NCBI GenBank assembly: GCA_018806985.1
Contig: JADANN010000359.1
Location: forward strand, 434,001 to 498,000
Direction: 5' to 3'
DNA: 64,000 nt
Source: Angiostrongylus vasorum
Taxonomy: Eukaryota; Nematoda; Chromadorea; Rhabditida; Metastrongylidae
The position numbers and the translations under genes were made by a program. Position 1 is the first letter of the stretch. Every line of letters begins with the position of its first letter. The notes under the pieces were generated by a model. The model ran no database searches. It was not told the origin of the DNA and saw only the letters and a list, made by a program, of their open reading frames with translations. This document shows, piece after piece, positions 26,901-41,900 of this stretch.

Positions 26901-29900
26901 TGGCACCACGTACCGACTGAACTATGTTGGTCAAGAGGAGGAAAGGTCGGTAGGACAGATTATCTTTTTTCGCTGTGTTCCAGTCAAGTGATCCATGTTG
27001 AATTAGAGTGCAATCGGTTCTTAGCCCAAATTTGCCTTAATTTCCAAATTTGACTCAAGAATTTAGCTCGTACACCACGCATTACGGCCAGACTTGCTGC
27101 TACGATGCTCAAGGGTTCTTAATGCAGTCTACTTATCAGCCTGTGGTCAAGGTAACTTAGTTCGATTTATTTTCTTATCCAGTTACTTTATGCGACAATT
27201 TATACTTAAGAAAAAATTTTCCTGTGAGTTTATACAGAATACATGTAAGGGGACGTTAAGTTGTGTAACTCAACCCAGAATTTTTTAATTGTCGTCTGCC
27301 CGAATTCAAGAGATCGGAACGCTAAGAACTTGTAACATTATTTATGAATAATCTAACTAACTTAAGTTTCTCTAGTCTTAGTTTTCGGAATAGAGAAACT
27401 GTTTGAAGCGCCACAGAAACGCCAGAAAAGCTCACTGGTTTGCGTCTTAACATTTTGCAGCTCAGAGCGGCACGTATAGTAATTGAAGGGTCTATTTTTC
27501 TCTCTATTGCACTGTTGCCTTTCAAAAATTAATGTCCATCTTCTCCTCGTGTTTCAGTGAGATATTTCATCCCATTCTTCCGCAATGTCCTTGTCAGAAC
27601 TGATATTAAATTGATGTTAGTGTAAAGTTTATTGTCTTGTTTGTTAAAGCGATTGCGGTGTTCGTTTAAGTTCACATAGCAAAAATCACAGTCATTTGTG
27701 AAACACAACTGTTCTGTCAACTTATTAGTGTAAATCAATTGCTGTTTTAAGCCACTTAAGACACCTCTAACGGCATCATCCGTTTTATTGGACTTCAAAC
27801 AGATTATCCCAATCGTTTCAATGTATAGGTCTTGTGGTTTTGAGTTTTCTATGCATTTTCTTGCAAGGTGAACAAGTGTTTGAATAGAACTGTGACGTTC
27901 AAGTAGGCAACCAGTTAGCAGGATACAGCTTATGATCGCTTCCTCTTGCAGATCGACGAGAGCACACCGTACTCACCTGGTGTACCGATGCGAGCGTTTG
28001 AACTCGGCAGCGCACCGTTTCAGGGAATGTTTGAGGTGAGACTGCTTCTGTCCTTCGGTTGTCACCTTGCTAGCCCTTTCTTTATGACGCTTCTCAGAAT
28101 TAATACATGTCCTCCGCCATCATGATTATCTTGCATCGTCTAGGATTCATGCGGAACGAATGTCGCGTTTGTTCTAACCAATATAGTCAGTTTTCAACGG
28201 TTTTCGCCATATTGTAACAAATTTCCAGTAGTTTGCGATCGTGCAATCACGAGTGTTTGAACATTCATGCAGTATTGTTATAGCTCGATTCGCATTTATA
28301 AATGTTGGTATAAGACTGAAGCAGTAACGGTCCATTTTAAAGTATTCTCAGCTGCTTATGGAACTCTGGGCTGCCAAAAAAAAACGAACAAAAAACAAAC
28401 AAATTCGTCCTCGTCATAACTTGGAATGGATGCGACTTTATGAGTGTGCTAACTATAGTTTAATGCCATACATTTGTGTCTACGAGCAGTGATAAGGGCG
28501 CCCTGCAATACACATGCGATCGATCCCCTCGCTCTAAACTCACCAACGCTCCATTCATTCGGGGTCAGCAAATTGGTACCAGACCTATCTGGGCCGCCAC
28601 GAGTCATTGTAAAGGCCAGATATGCATTCAGTCACCTCCAACGATGCTTAGTGAAGTCGGATGCATGACGCATCCTCAGGAATTGATCAACGCCGAGAGC
28701 TTTATATTTAGCTTTACATTAGCGTCTACCACATTACGATAATTCGGCAAAAAAGAGACACTTTAATTCTATTGTTATAAATTGGTGCCTATTGAGTGCA
28801 TTGGCAGGTGTCGCATATTCCATTCTAGGTGCCTGGGTTGTCGACATTTCACCACGACATCATGCCATACTATCTTTGCTGCAAATTTGCTGATTTTCGC
28901 TGTCAACTATTCTACTGGAGAAGGCCGTCCAGTGCCTGTCAGGCTTACGAGCCGCCTGTGAGCGGTATGAAAATTTATTTGTTACCTTTGTCGACACATA
29001 CGCCACTGCCCTAGTTTTTCGGTCGCTCGCGATATTGAACTCGGTGCACAGTCCATTTTATCCCATAAATGATTACACCTTTTTGGATCAACAAGTTGGT
29101 TTTTCCAAATACTTTTTAACTGATTTTTGCGATTTCTCCGTAGTGTTCCACCTATTCCGTTGTTTTCATACCTATCCATGTATTTGTAACATTTCCCAAC
29201 CTAGTGTGACTGGTCAATCACCCGACCACATTGCTGTCAGCAAAAACTGAAACTGAATGTAGGTTTCAATTGTGTCGGCCGCAGACATGATCCACAGTTT
29301 CGCTCACTGACAGTGAACCGATGAGATCTTTTATGGTGCCTATCGGTAAAGATGAAATGTATTGGAGATTAGGACGAAGATTACAATGACAAGGTAGTTG
29401 GGGGGTGATGATGCACGAATGGAGTGGGCAGACTGGTGCTTGCTAACCTGCTAGATTGTCGATGGTGGTCAATTCTCTCCTCTCTAAACTAATTGCTCCT
29501 GCATGGAGGCGCACAACGAGGGTATTATTAATAATTTGCTTACGGCTCATATTTTTGGCGCTACGTGTGGGAGCTACCAACATATACGCCAACGGAAAGG
29601 ATTAACCACATGAATCAACAACTGTTAGGGAGGTGAAAAGAACAACTGATCTCTGGCTTTTAATTGGAATTGTAAAACTGTCGAAGTTTGTGGATTGTTG
29701 AAGGACTTATTCTATTTTTTGCGTATGATCTTGGTTCTAAAGCGACGTCACGGTAGAAATTTGAAAAACTGCTGATTCATAACCATTCACTGAAATGGAA
29801 TGTTTTTATGGGCGAGAAATGTTGTGCAAGATCACACTACTTTTTTAAACGACCGTTTTTCATATCTACTTTGCAGATCCCAGCACTTTTCAAATTCGAT

Positions 29901-32900
29901 TCGTTTCCTAACATCCATCATCCACGAAGGTCTTCATTTTTACGTGTGGCTTTGGCTGCTGCTTGACGATTTTCCTTCCATCATGAACGTCGTTGAATGT
30001 TGGTCGAATCGATTCTCCCTACTGCTCCGATATAGGCAGGCTAGAGCGTTCCCACTTGGATTGCAGGGAGTGAGTGTTTCCCACACAAGTTTGGTACCCA
30101 TTTCCTAACCTCATAGGAATGAGAGGCTTTGGGAGTCCTGAACGAGATCTAACCAGCACTGTGGTAATGATCGGCATCACTACCACAGTGTCACGTACCC
30201 CCCATCACTCCGCTAATTGTCTAGTAATTAGGATTTACAAGATTTATAAATAATGAGCAAAATATTGACGAGGCATTGACGGAAGCCTCGTGCCCACTGA
30301 GAAGAAGGGTTCAATTCTGTCAATTTGCGTCACATAAGAGCGCAACTATGGGTTAAAATTTACCAATTTCTAAACAAATGGTTACACATATAGCACTACA
30401 GTGTATGCTGGTGAGAACGAATCGATAACAGGGAGTATGGTTTAATCTGTAGTGGATGAGCACATGAACTATTTGTTAAATAAAGGAAGATACCTGTTCA
30501 AGCCGTAATATATAGGAATGGCCAAGAGAGTGCTTAAGAGGAAAGCTTTTCTAACTGGTACATGCAGGAAGAACAAGAAAGGACTTCACGAGCACGTTAC
30601 CCATCAATAGCCAAGCAAAAGAGCAAATGGTTGCCCTAAAAAAGATCTGTGTAATGGTGCACAACTTTCTCCGCAGAGCCGCCAAAACAGAGAATGTTAA
30701 GACAGTTTGGAAAAAGGTGTTCCAAATTTATGTGTATCTCGGTTTTACTAAAAGTACCTCCTTATTCAGTTGTCTACGTCGTCAAGAAGTCTCCGCAATC
30801 AAAAGGAATTGTAGCTATGATGTCAGTGGTCACAAGGAGTTTTCAAAATATCGCAATCTCACGTCCACCGCAAAAGCTACCAAGCAGTTCAGCTAGGTGC
30901 AGCCAATGTGAAGGCATCATTATTTGGAGCATTTCATTGTTATCCACAGAGACTTTAGCATCCCACTGTAGACATTGATGAACGCCTACTGTGTCCCCAG
31001 CCATTCCTTCATAGCGCCAACATTTCCATTACGTTCGCTAAGTGGTTTACTACCCTACCATGGCGATGAAGTGCCTAAGTTTCGAATTTCAGTTTGCAAG
31101 TACTTTTGAAATACTATTATTCACAATGTTCATCACGGCATTCAATTTGTAGACTATTAAGTTTAGAGATTACCTCCCACCTGTTGACCGCCTCATCGTG
31201 GCCGGGATGTGTTCTTGGGTGTCGGACTGCGATGTACAGCGGGTGATTCATCCTCTGGCAGGGTGTCCCAAGCTGAGAAGGAGTCCTGCGTTTCCATCAG
31301 GAAGCCTAGCTAAGAGTAAGCCAATACCAGGGTCCACCACCGTCCTGGTATCAAAGTCGCATGGTGGGAAATCTCTCTCTTATCAACAAGGGCTGCGACT
31401 GCCTGTGGTGGTGAACATTTGGGGGAGTCTTTGGCCAGGCTGACGGCGGGATTCCAGGAAATCACAATGGCTTAGCCAACAGATTTCCGAGAAATGGAGA
31501 TTGTGCTGGGGTCCGCACAACCAGTGAAGACGGGCCATTCAAGTATCAAGTATCAAGTAAGTAAGAGAGAAGAGTCTTATGGACGAGCTATGGCACAACA
31601 TGTATGTTGGACAAGATACTGATTGGGTGTGAAAGGTAAGGTGAACGGTGAAGAAGGAAACAAAAGGAAGAAGTAGCAAAAGAAACGGAATAGGAGAAAC
31701 GAAAGTGCACCGAGGTTGATGCATGCGGTCCAATTTTTCCGCTCTCATATACCTTGATATCAGTGCATGCTATCGCGTATGTGTTAAAACGGAACCTTTG
31801 CTTCTGATTTTAGAAAGTCATGTCTAAAAATGAGTTCCCAAAACTCCACTGTGCAAAGCAGACACCTGGTTTATCGGGTTGAAAGTAGTAAGCTTTATCG
31901 GGGTGAAAGTAGTAACGCGAACGGTGATTTTAAAATTACCCCGGTTATTTTTGTAAAATAATTCAGGATCGATCTTGGGTGCTGGTCTAGTATCAACGCT
32001 AAACAACAGGAATTTCGTTTTCAACGAGCCAGGAATCTTCAAACTACTACATGCCTATAAAACCAGTTCCACACCGGAGGTGCAAATCCAGGTGCGCATG
32101 GAGCGCTTCCCAGATAGAAGTGTTGATTTCGGTCGGTTTTAGGGAACTTTGCTGCTTCTGCATCTTTTTATTTCATTTGTTTCACATATTTTTGGTGCAT
32201 TAAGAACTATGTACGTTCTTTTACGACAAATCAGAATCCAGAACTTTTGGATAATGAATGTATACACAGTTCTAATTTAATCTAATTTATTTTGATCAAG
32301 TAAGATGTCTAAGGAATTGTCTCAATTGTAATATGGGCAGGGCAAAGGAGAACTGTGAAGGAATTATGTAAATTTCATCTGTATCATCTGTTGTCCCGTT
32401 GATTGTCGAGTGATTCGACCGGGCGCCAGTAAGCCTTCCATTTCTTCCTGTCTGATGCAGGAGTAGCCCAGTGCGTTCTGCTCCTACAGGGACCCGTTGA
32501 GCGTCATATCTTTCTTCTACAGCTTTCGTGAGGACATTGACCATCGGTTCGATGGTTTCCTACTGTGCTTTTTGACATCCTAGCGAATCCAGTCGCTAAC
32601 GGCTCTTGTCCATCGGTTATTGTTCATACGCATTACGTGGTCAGCCCACCATATCTTCAACGGTTCGGCGTACAGAGCGGCATCTTCGATTTTTTGATCG
32701 TTGGCGTGGATCGAAGCTTCGGATCCTTTTCTCTATTTTCATGATCCGGAACATTGCTATCATCGTCCTTTCTTCTGCGCGTTCAGTGACGCTGAGAGAG
32801 TGGTCAATCATCCTACTTACCTAGTAATCAGGTTTCTGAGGCATACATTAAGACAGGAAGAGTCGTGGAGTCGAGAAGTGGACGCACAGTCTGTTGTTCT

Positions 32901-35900
32901 TTGTTCTACGCACTATATCCTCGATGCTTTTAAAAGCTTTTCAAGCTACTCGCTTCCTCCTGCTCAACTCTGGAGCTAATTCGTTCTTCATGTTGATTTC
33001 CCGGCCAAGATAGAGGTGACTGGAACATTAGGACATTTTCGTTTCATTGAGTGTGAAGGAGCATACGAAAGCAATCCGTTCCTCACGAACATCGTTTTTT
33101 GTGGAATTTAGTCAAAGACCAATCTTTCGACAAACGTTGTTGAGGTCTGCCTGGATAATGTTTCGTGTTATAAGAACAATGCCATCAGGGAAGCGAAGAT
33201 GGTGTAATCGCCGACTATCGGTTGTCATACCCATGTTGTCCCATTCCAATATTCGCAAAACGTTTTGGAGGGTGGCAATAAACAATTTTGGCAAGATCGC
33301 ATCGCCTTACCTATACCTCTTTTGACGTCAATGTTAATATAGCTGTAGACTGGTGATATTTTAGATGTGGAATTTTTTATATAGCTCATGAAGAATCTTT
33401 ATATACGGGGCATGGACGTCCTGGCTGTCCATGGCTTGCACGGCTTCTTCTATCTCATCTGAGTCAAAAGGTTCCTCTAAATCGATGAAAGTGGGGCAGA
33501 GCGTTCTGTTGCACTCCATTGGGTCTCGTTATTGTGTGGCTGTAGTCTATCGTACTGAGTACTTCTGTATACCCTGCTTGCTGACATGCCTTCTTCGTCG
33601 TTCGTCCAATATTCCGCCAACCCTGTTTAGAGTGCCTCGAGTGAAGAGTTTATAACGGCAGATATGCAAGCAGAATGGGCGATAGTTGCCGATATCGTGG
33701 AGTTCACTCTTTTTGAACAATAATGCGGTTTTTCTGGTCTTCCGTCGAAAACAGAACCTTGAGTTCTAGTAAGTGACGTGTGAATAGCCGAGCCTGCGTG
33801 TTAATGGGGATTGACGAAAGGTTCGTATTGTTCGATTCTTTACCGACGAAATGTGGTTGTTGGATTTCCGAAAGGAGAACAGGTAAGTTGACATATCCAT
33901 CTTCCTTTTCTTCATATGGGGGCAGGAGTACGTGGATACTGAGGAGATTCGAGTAGCAATCGTGATTGGTTTTCTTCACTGCCTTTGTGGAAGCCGTAGC
34001 TGTTCCGTCTGGGCGTCGCAGTGTGGTCATCTTGTTTGTGAATGCTTTTCCCAACCTCTGAAGCTACGACTCCAACTTCTGCTCTTCTCTCTTCAAGGTC
34101 TTTTTTTATCGTCTCTCTGCATTCTTTTGTAACTTCGGACGTGAGTACCTGCAGCTCGGACGATTCCACGCTGGTGTATCAGCTCGAGTGTTTCTGGAGA
34201 GAGACGTCTCTTGGTGACTTTCGAACTCTCAGCTTCCATATTGCCAGCATGGAAATGTGCATAAGACGGTTGTACAGCTCGTTGATAATATCACTAATGG
34301 CTTATTCCCAACGAACTGAGTAGATCTCAGTTTATGGTGATTTTGGACTTCATTTTTTCTGAAATTAACAGCTTTTTCTCCTTTTCGCGAGAAATGAAAT
34401 CTTGGAGGAAGGATACGATGTCCGACCCCGTTTAGATTTTTTTGCTGCCACAGCGGCATCGGTTAGCTTAGTCGTTAAAGTTGCCGTTTTATGGTCTATT
34501 TCGTTATGGAATCATCCTTTGGAGACTCCACATCGAGTGTTGAGAGTGAGGCTTCTGGTAGCGTTGAAATCTCCAGTGTTAATCCCAAAAATTGTTTGGT
34601 CTTCTCTTTAAAACTTCTCGAAGTTCATGCGGAACGTTTCGGCTTCGTATTCGTCATAGCTTGATGACTGTGCGTAGACGACGAACATTGTCAAAGTCGG
34701 CGTTGATAAACATCTCTTCGGTCATGAACGTCCGACTTGGGTTGTTAGTTGTTCGACTGATTCGATGTTGATGCCCAAACTCGTGTTAATGGAAACGCCG
34801 ACGCCGACGCCTCCCACTGTCGTATGTTTGTGGGAACAGTTCCTCTCCAGTGTTATAGACGGCGTTGAATGGGTGACGTCCTCTCGTCTCAGAGCTTCCG
34901 ATGACATCGTACCTTATCCTTCTTGCTTGCCTGATCAAGTCTTCTATCGAGGACTCAGATACAAATGAGCATGCATTGTATGCAGAGATCGTCACTTTAG
35001 TCCTTTTCGATTTTGGCAGCCTAGAATGGCGCTGAGATTTTATCTGCCTTTCCTTACTCGTTCTACCCCACGCTGCCGCATGCGGGCTGTTGCTTGCTGT
35101 TTTAGCCTTTGATACCTACGTATAGTTTGCTGTGCTTTGGACGTGAGTGCTGGGCATACCCACGTGTAGCTTACCAATCTCTTCCACACTAGACGAGCTG
35201 CTTATTTGTTGGAGGTGCCTCCTACTCTTCCCACATACTGCTCAGTCACCTGATTACAGGTTTTAGATGAATTGACTCACAGGGTACAATCCACGTAAAC
35301 GAGAAGACATCCACGCATGCATGCAAGAACATCTCCTTAAATACAGAAGGTGTTGGCCAAATCGGCGTAGGAGGAACACGGAGTCATCCTCATAGATCCA
35401 TCTGCGTCTTAGGGAAGCATGTGGCCACTTTTAGTCCTCGACTAGCCCGTTATCCGCAACCTGGAAATGAGCCGCGTTGCTTAGCAAGTAACGGGCATGT
35501 GTTCCCTGGTTCATGGGGGGTGATCCGTGGTTGTAGAATGTGCAACTAACATGAAGTAACCTGTCCATCAGGAGACGGCGTTGACAGGAACAATATATTT
35601 CAGCCCCAGAGTGTTTTTTTTTGTTGGTTTACAATTCTTACTGAACATGACGATGTTATTGCGATAATGTAACGTATTTTCTGCATAAGTGCTTTGATAT
35701 CTTCTTCTAATTTTTTACCAATTTATAAACGCTCTTTTTTCTGCGCAGGATCACTCGACATTTCTCAACGTGATCTGGTGCAACCGACGAACGCAACGGT
35801 AGTGACAGGCGTTGTTTTGTCATCCGATGCTAGTGACAGGTACCCACAGAAACTATCATGTTTTTTACCCTTACCGTTCATTTAATGTTTTTTCTTATAC

Positions 35901-38900
35901 TGCCCAAGTCCTCATTATTTGATTATTGATATTAAGTGTTTGGACTTTAGACTATCTGTCGAATGTTCCATCCATGTCACGGGACATTTCTTTTTTTATT
36001 TTCTTCCAGTTGTATTTTGTGACGGCAAAGGTTTTCAGAGTGCATGTCGTATTACGCAAGGATACGTTCCGTCAGCGCTACAAGACTTCGATCATTGTGG
36101 GAAATGTTATACGGTATTTTGACAGCATGCACATCCAACGGTTCAGGGGTGAGATTGCGTGAGAATAATCTTGGGAGTTCCGCATTACCATAAAGGATGT
36201 GAACAATTCGTCTTAAGAAGCTGACTTCTAGTTCTGTCGCGTTAGTAATGAGATCTGTGTTTGATAAACTAGTAGAAGTCCTTTAGATGACCAATGTATA
36301 CGACATAATTTAACTGTTAGGTTCCTTTTAAAAAGCTTCATAGAAAAACAAATGATTAATGCATAGTGGCAGTCCGAGTTGTTGGCTGCTGACAACTTTC
36401 AGTTAACTTAGGAGTGACGGTGTACGTGAACAACGTCGAGAAAGGCCAGTCAGAGATTTATGTCGTCTTGGACGAGGCTCAGATTGGTCTCCGCATTCGC
36501 GAATCTTATGCTATTGACATCGACAGGAAGTTCAACTACATGGAAAGTCTCGGCCTACTTGACCTACAGATCTCAGTACCACCGCAGTACAAAGTATTCA
36601 GTGTATGTTTCTCTATAACCACTTCAGCCCATTAAAGGCTTCACTTTTGACTCCATCGCACTAGTTTTCACTTTCTTATTACTCAAATAATCATATAGGA
36701 GTTGAGGAGCCTAATCTGTTCATTGTAGCAAAACTAACCTTTTCAAAGGCGTTTAAAAAAGGCAGAATGAAAGCCCGTATTCACGTGTCGTCTCGTCGTG
36801 TACGAAGAACGTTCCCTGTTATCGAATTCCAATATATAGCTGTACTTTAATTCCTCCATTAGTGATGAAGTTTCTTTTTGGAACTTTAATTAACAGTACA
36901 AAAGGTATCGTTGCCGCGAAGAAACTTGGTATATCACGCTCATCCATGTGATCCACAACGCATCCGACGAGTGTGAATGGCTACGATCTGAGGACTCCTT
37001 ACTAAGTGTTTTTAGGAACTTCAATAAAAACCATTCAGAACTGCAGGTGTACTGCATAGATGGGCAACGACACTTGACACAGTTTTTTTCAAAGACACAC
37101 GCCAAGTACTCGGGAAAGTGAATAAAATCGATGATAGACAATTACAGATGATTTAATAGAGTAAGCAGCAATTTAAAACTACTTACATGAAGACTTAAAA
37201 AACTCTCTTGATCGCGACGTCTGCAAAAGCTTTGTTGTCGTTTAATATCTTTCCCAGATTGGTGCACTACCTCGTACTGCGGACACTCCACGAGTTGAAG
37301 GACTTATAAATCCATTTCCAAACGAGCCATTCCAACAGCAATCTACACTCAGATGGAGTAGCGTTAACGATCCAAGCATTCGTGCAGAACTTATGAAATG
37401 TGCGTTTGTTTGAAATGTCAGGAAAATGTTTGTGAAATGTCAAAATTCAATGTGCAAACTGGATGCTTTGAACTTTAAAGTGAAAATGTATCTGCTCATA
37501 AAGGATAAACGGTAAAGAATAAAAGATAAACCTTTCGGCGTTGCTCAATCCTTCAGGAATATGCCATCCATTTGACGTCATCAAGTGTCGTTCGAGATGA
37601 TTGAATGCATTTGTGGCCTATGCAGTGACTGATGGTGGCGTACCCATGTATAAAGTCATTGCTTCTGTCGTACAAGACAAGTCTGGTACCAATATGCCAA
37701 TTACGGACTGACGGAAGGATTGGTGAGCACTGGACGCAGATTCGAATCAAATACGGCGTGTATAATAGGGCGCCTCACACCTTACACGAGCTCTTAGAAC
37801 AGGAACGGACTGGAATTACCACGAAGAAAAGAATCTATGCTGTTCGCATTTTTCTTTAGATTGCGAGACTCCAGAGTAGCCGGGTTTTCTTCAGAAAAAA
37901 CTTTTGGACGAATTTTTGAAGTGGGTATGACAACACACTTTTGTTCACGAAGTCAGTTATTCTATGAGAAAAAAAAAGGCTTCAAATAACAATGTAATTT
38001 TAACCGTGGCTGTATGTGCTTTGTAAATCATACCTAACTGGTAGCTTTCTTTATTAGTGCAAATGGTGTGCTTCACCTTCGGGCTGTCAAAATGTGATTC
38101 ACACTGTGGGAGTTCCCCTCTTCTCCAAGAGCATTTTGTTGTCGAGTTCGCTATCTTTATCTAGAGGCCCAACTAGAAGTAAGGGAATGCCAGGCTTCGA
38201 TTTTTGTAATACATGTTAAGGTAAAAAAGCTCCTTAATATTCGGAAGAGCTCATGCCTATCCGTGGTAATGACCTGGGATGGCCATAATGTTAGTTTGTC
38301 AATGCTTCAAGTAAGAAATCTTAGCAAACCACCTAAATAGCTGTTAAAAATAAGTCTTGTCGAGACCGGCACGATTTTTTATAAAAGAAACCGAAACAGG
38401 TAATGGAAGACCATTATGGGTAATGAACCATGTGTTGAGTAGTCTTCGACGGTTGCACATAATTCCGTTAACACTTTGCTTGAACTGAACGTTACCATTG
38501 CAACTGACGTTTTTGCAAACAATGCTGCTGTTTTTGCTGCTCCACTTTAGGGTTGAATTTTTTGCATCGCTAGCTAAGTCCCTTGTCAAATCTTAAGGCT
38601 TTAAGCTTCTTCTAGATAAAATCAAAGGCGAAATGGAGCTGATGAATGTGAATTTGCAAGCTGATGATGTCTCCGATCTGTTCGCTTCTAGAAGCGATCG
38701 CGAGAATTTGTTTCAGGTAAATACGAACCCGTTGAAGTCGAGAAATTCCTTCAGACTTGTTTATAAAATGACAATTGTATAGAGCCGTTTCGAAAGAAAG
38801 AATGATTCAGGCCTTTGCTGACCATTACCTCAAAGGACCTGTCTACAGAACGGCTTCAAAATATCAATCGTGAGAGCTTTTTTCTGCTTGGAAGAAAATG

Positions 38901-41900
38901 AGTTTTTTCTACCATAGTTGTTTTACCGTTAACTTACCTGAAATTCGTAGGAGTCGCTATGCTTTCCATCCTCAAACAGAAACCGACTTCAGGAACTTTT
39001 TGGCGTTTTGCAGAACTCCAAGAAGTGGGTTCCAACTTGTATTTGGTTGGGTTACAGCTTTACAACTTTTTCTCCCATATTTGTTCCTCTTTGGTGGTCT
39101 TTGTTTTATCTTTTCCACTAGTAGACGTCAATGATATTTTTTATTACATCGTTTTATCTTTACTATGTTGCTGCATTCCTCACTCCATGCTACTATCTAT
39201 AGTCCGAAGAAGCGTCTTCAAAAATTATTTTCTCTTCAACGATGCTGAGATATTTGCAAGACTCCGGGCCGCAGGTGTCTGTATAAATATGTATAAATAT
39301 CTCAGCATCATTAAAGTTATACTTCGCAATATGCCCTGCCATTAAAAAAAGAGAAGGCAGCAAATAAAACGGTTAAGATTATTTCCCTCTGTTCGTCGTC
39401 TTTTCGTCCCTTAGACATGGTCGTCTTTGTATTTTCATCTAACAAATGTCCATTATTGGGTACACTTTTAGTAGCACAACAATCATTCTTGACACTGTCC
39501 TTTTGAACTAGGCTTGTCAACCGGTTGTTGATCATCCTTCGAAAAAAAAGTACGCAGAATGATTGCTTAAGGTCTCTAAAATTATTCGTAGAATATCTAA
39601 ACTATTTTTTTAGTTTACACTGTTTAGCGGAATATGTGCTTAGGAGACCCTGATTACGAATATCCGGAAGAACGGCAGCAGTACCTTCGATGTCCTGCTG
39701 ATCTTGGATCACTCGAATCGGACTGTGCAAACGATGTGGCCTGTCTGTACGACGCTGTTATGTTGCAGGTACCAATAAATAACCGACCTACTGATTCTAA
39801 ACTAGAATTCCATGTTCTCTTGACTAGTTAATTTAATCAATTTTCACTGATTTTAAAACTTCTAACACCAATAGAAGAATTCTTGGTAATTCTCACTTTG
39901 ACATCGAATTCTACCTATTGTATTGATACTGTTTTGTTAATGGTTCACTGTTGTCACCACAACACTATCACAAGAAGAAATTCATTCCTCGGAGACACTG
40001 CGCTTTTATTTTTTAGTACCATCACGCAAGCTGTGAGGAGAATTAAGGCAATTAGTCTTTTACTAGTATTACCACTGCCATTAACGGGTCGTGGCATAAT
40101 GTATAGCAGAATGTGAAAATATGGAGACACCTATGTCTTGCAGCAGGCGATCACCAAACATGGAACTCGAACGAGGTTCTTATTCGTCGTCTAAACGTTT
40201 CGATTTCGATTCGCACTTTGACCTGACTAGGCTGCTGTTTATCACTTGCATCACCTATCGTCTCGTCAATTGTCGAGTAATTCAACCGCGCGCCTGTAAA
40301 TCTTCCATTTGTCACTGTCGCATGCAAGAGTAGCCCAGTGGGTTCTGCTCGCTCTATAGATCTATTGAGCATCATATCTTTCTTCCACGGTTTTCATGAA
40401 GCACTATGATCATAGATTCGGTGGACTTCCTGTAGTATATTTGACATCCCAAGCAACCGATTCACTAACTGCTGTTGTCCATCGGTTGTTATTCATAGGC
40501 ATTACGTATCGAGCACACTTTATCTTCAACAGCGTTATCAACAGTACAGAGTTTTAACCGCTGACGTAGATCGGAGCTTCCGGTCCTCTCATTCACATTC
40601 ATGATACGGGAGGCTCCTAGCATCGTCCTTTTGTCTGCGTGTTCAATAACGCTGAATGACATTTCATTCTTCTTACGAAGCGACCAGGGTCCTGACTTAT
40701 ACATTAAGGAAGGAAGAATCGTGAAGTGGAAAAGGTGGACACGGAGTTGGGTGTTCTTTGTTCTCCTCTCTACGTCCTCGATGATTTTAGAAGCTTACCA
40801 AACCGTTCGCTTCTTCCTGCTCAACTCTGGAGCTATGTCGTTCATCATGTTGATTTCCCAACCTAGATAGACATTACTAGAGCATTCGGAGATATTCATT
40901 CCCTTGAGCTTGAATGGAGCATATGAAGCCAATCCGTGCCTTACAAACATCGATTTTGTGAGATTTAGTCGAAGACCAATCTTTCTACAAGCGTTGTTGA
41001 GCTCTACCTGGCTAATGTTCGGTATCACAAGAACGATGTCATCAGCAATGCGAAGATCGTGTAATTGCCGACCATCGGTTCTCACACCGAAGTTGTCCCA
41101 TTCCAATATTCGCATGACATTCTGGAGGCTAACAATAAATAATTTTGGCTGGATGTTATCGCCTTGTCTAACCTGTCTTTTTTACGTCGATGTTAATATC
41201 GTTGTAGAATGGTGACATTTTAGCTGTAAAATGTTTGAATAGCTCGTGAAAAAATCTTTATGTACTGAGCGGGACCCTCTGGCTGTATAAAATTTCCATG
41301 ACGGTTTCTATTCCAACTAAGTCAAAAGTTTAAAAAAAATAGATGGAAGTGAAATAGAGCGGCCTCTTGTCCTCTTGCAATAATTCGATGAGTTTTGTTA
41401 TCGTGAATGTGCTGCATTGGAATGAATCCTTTTCGAAACCTTTCTTGCTCACAAGACTGCCCTTCGTCCAATGTTTGGTGAGACTTGTTTAAAATGACTT
41501 GAATGCAGAAATTATAGACGACAGGCGGCAAGCAGATTCTTTGATAACAAGCAAGCAGGTTGGACTGAACAATATTACGGTCTTTTTTCCCATTGAATAC
41601 GAACTTTTCATTTTAGCAGGTAGCCTGTGAAGAGCCATGCCAGTACGTTGATGACATCTGGCGGAAGTTCCTTCGGGTGTTCACGTTTTATTCTTTGCCG
41701 ACCAGGTGTTGTTAATTTACAACTGACGAAATAGCATTCGGATTTTGGAAGGGAGAACCAGTGGTACGACATATCTATCCTCTTCTATTTCGTATGGTGC
41801 AGGAAGATATGGCTACTGGAGAGAATCGAGGTGTAAAGGTGAATGATTTTTTTCCATTGACTTTCTGGAAGGTGTACCTGTTCCATCTGGGCGTCGCACT

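Larger units (their letters stand above)
28965..35748 (+). other. Long intron 22; expected vWD-start exon not found
   Basis: The family should have a 'GDPH..TFDG..Y.F' segment here. I find no such reading on the plus strand. The interval holds an S2 SINE, an R3 repeat, a nearly complete RTE copy and unassigned sequence. Direct splicing of exon 22 to 23 would be in frame (phase 1 to 1), giving a protein without the start of vWD. Confidence 0.5.
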
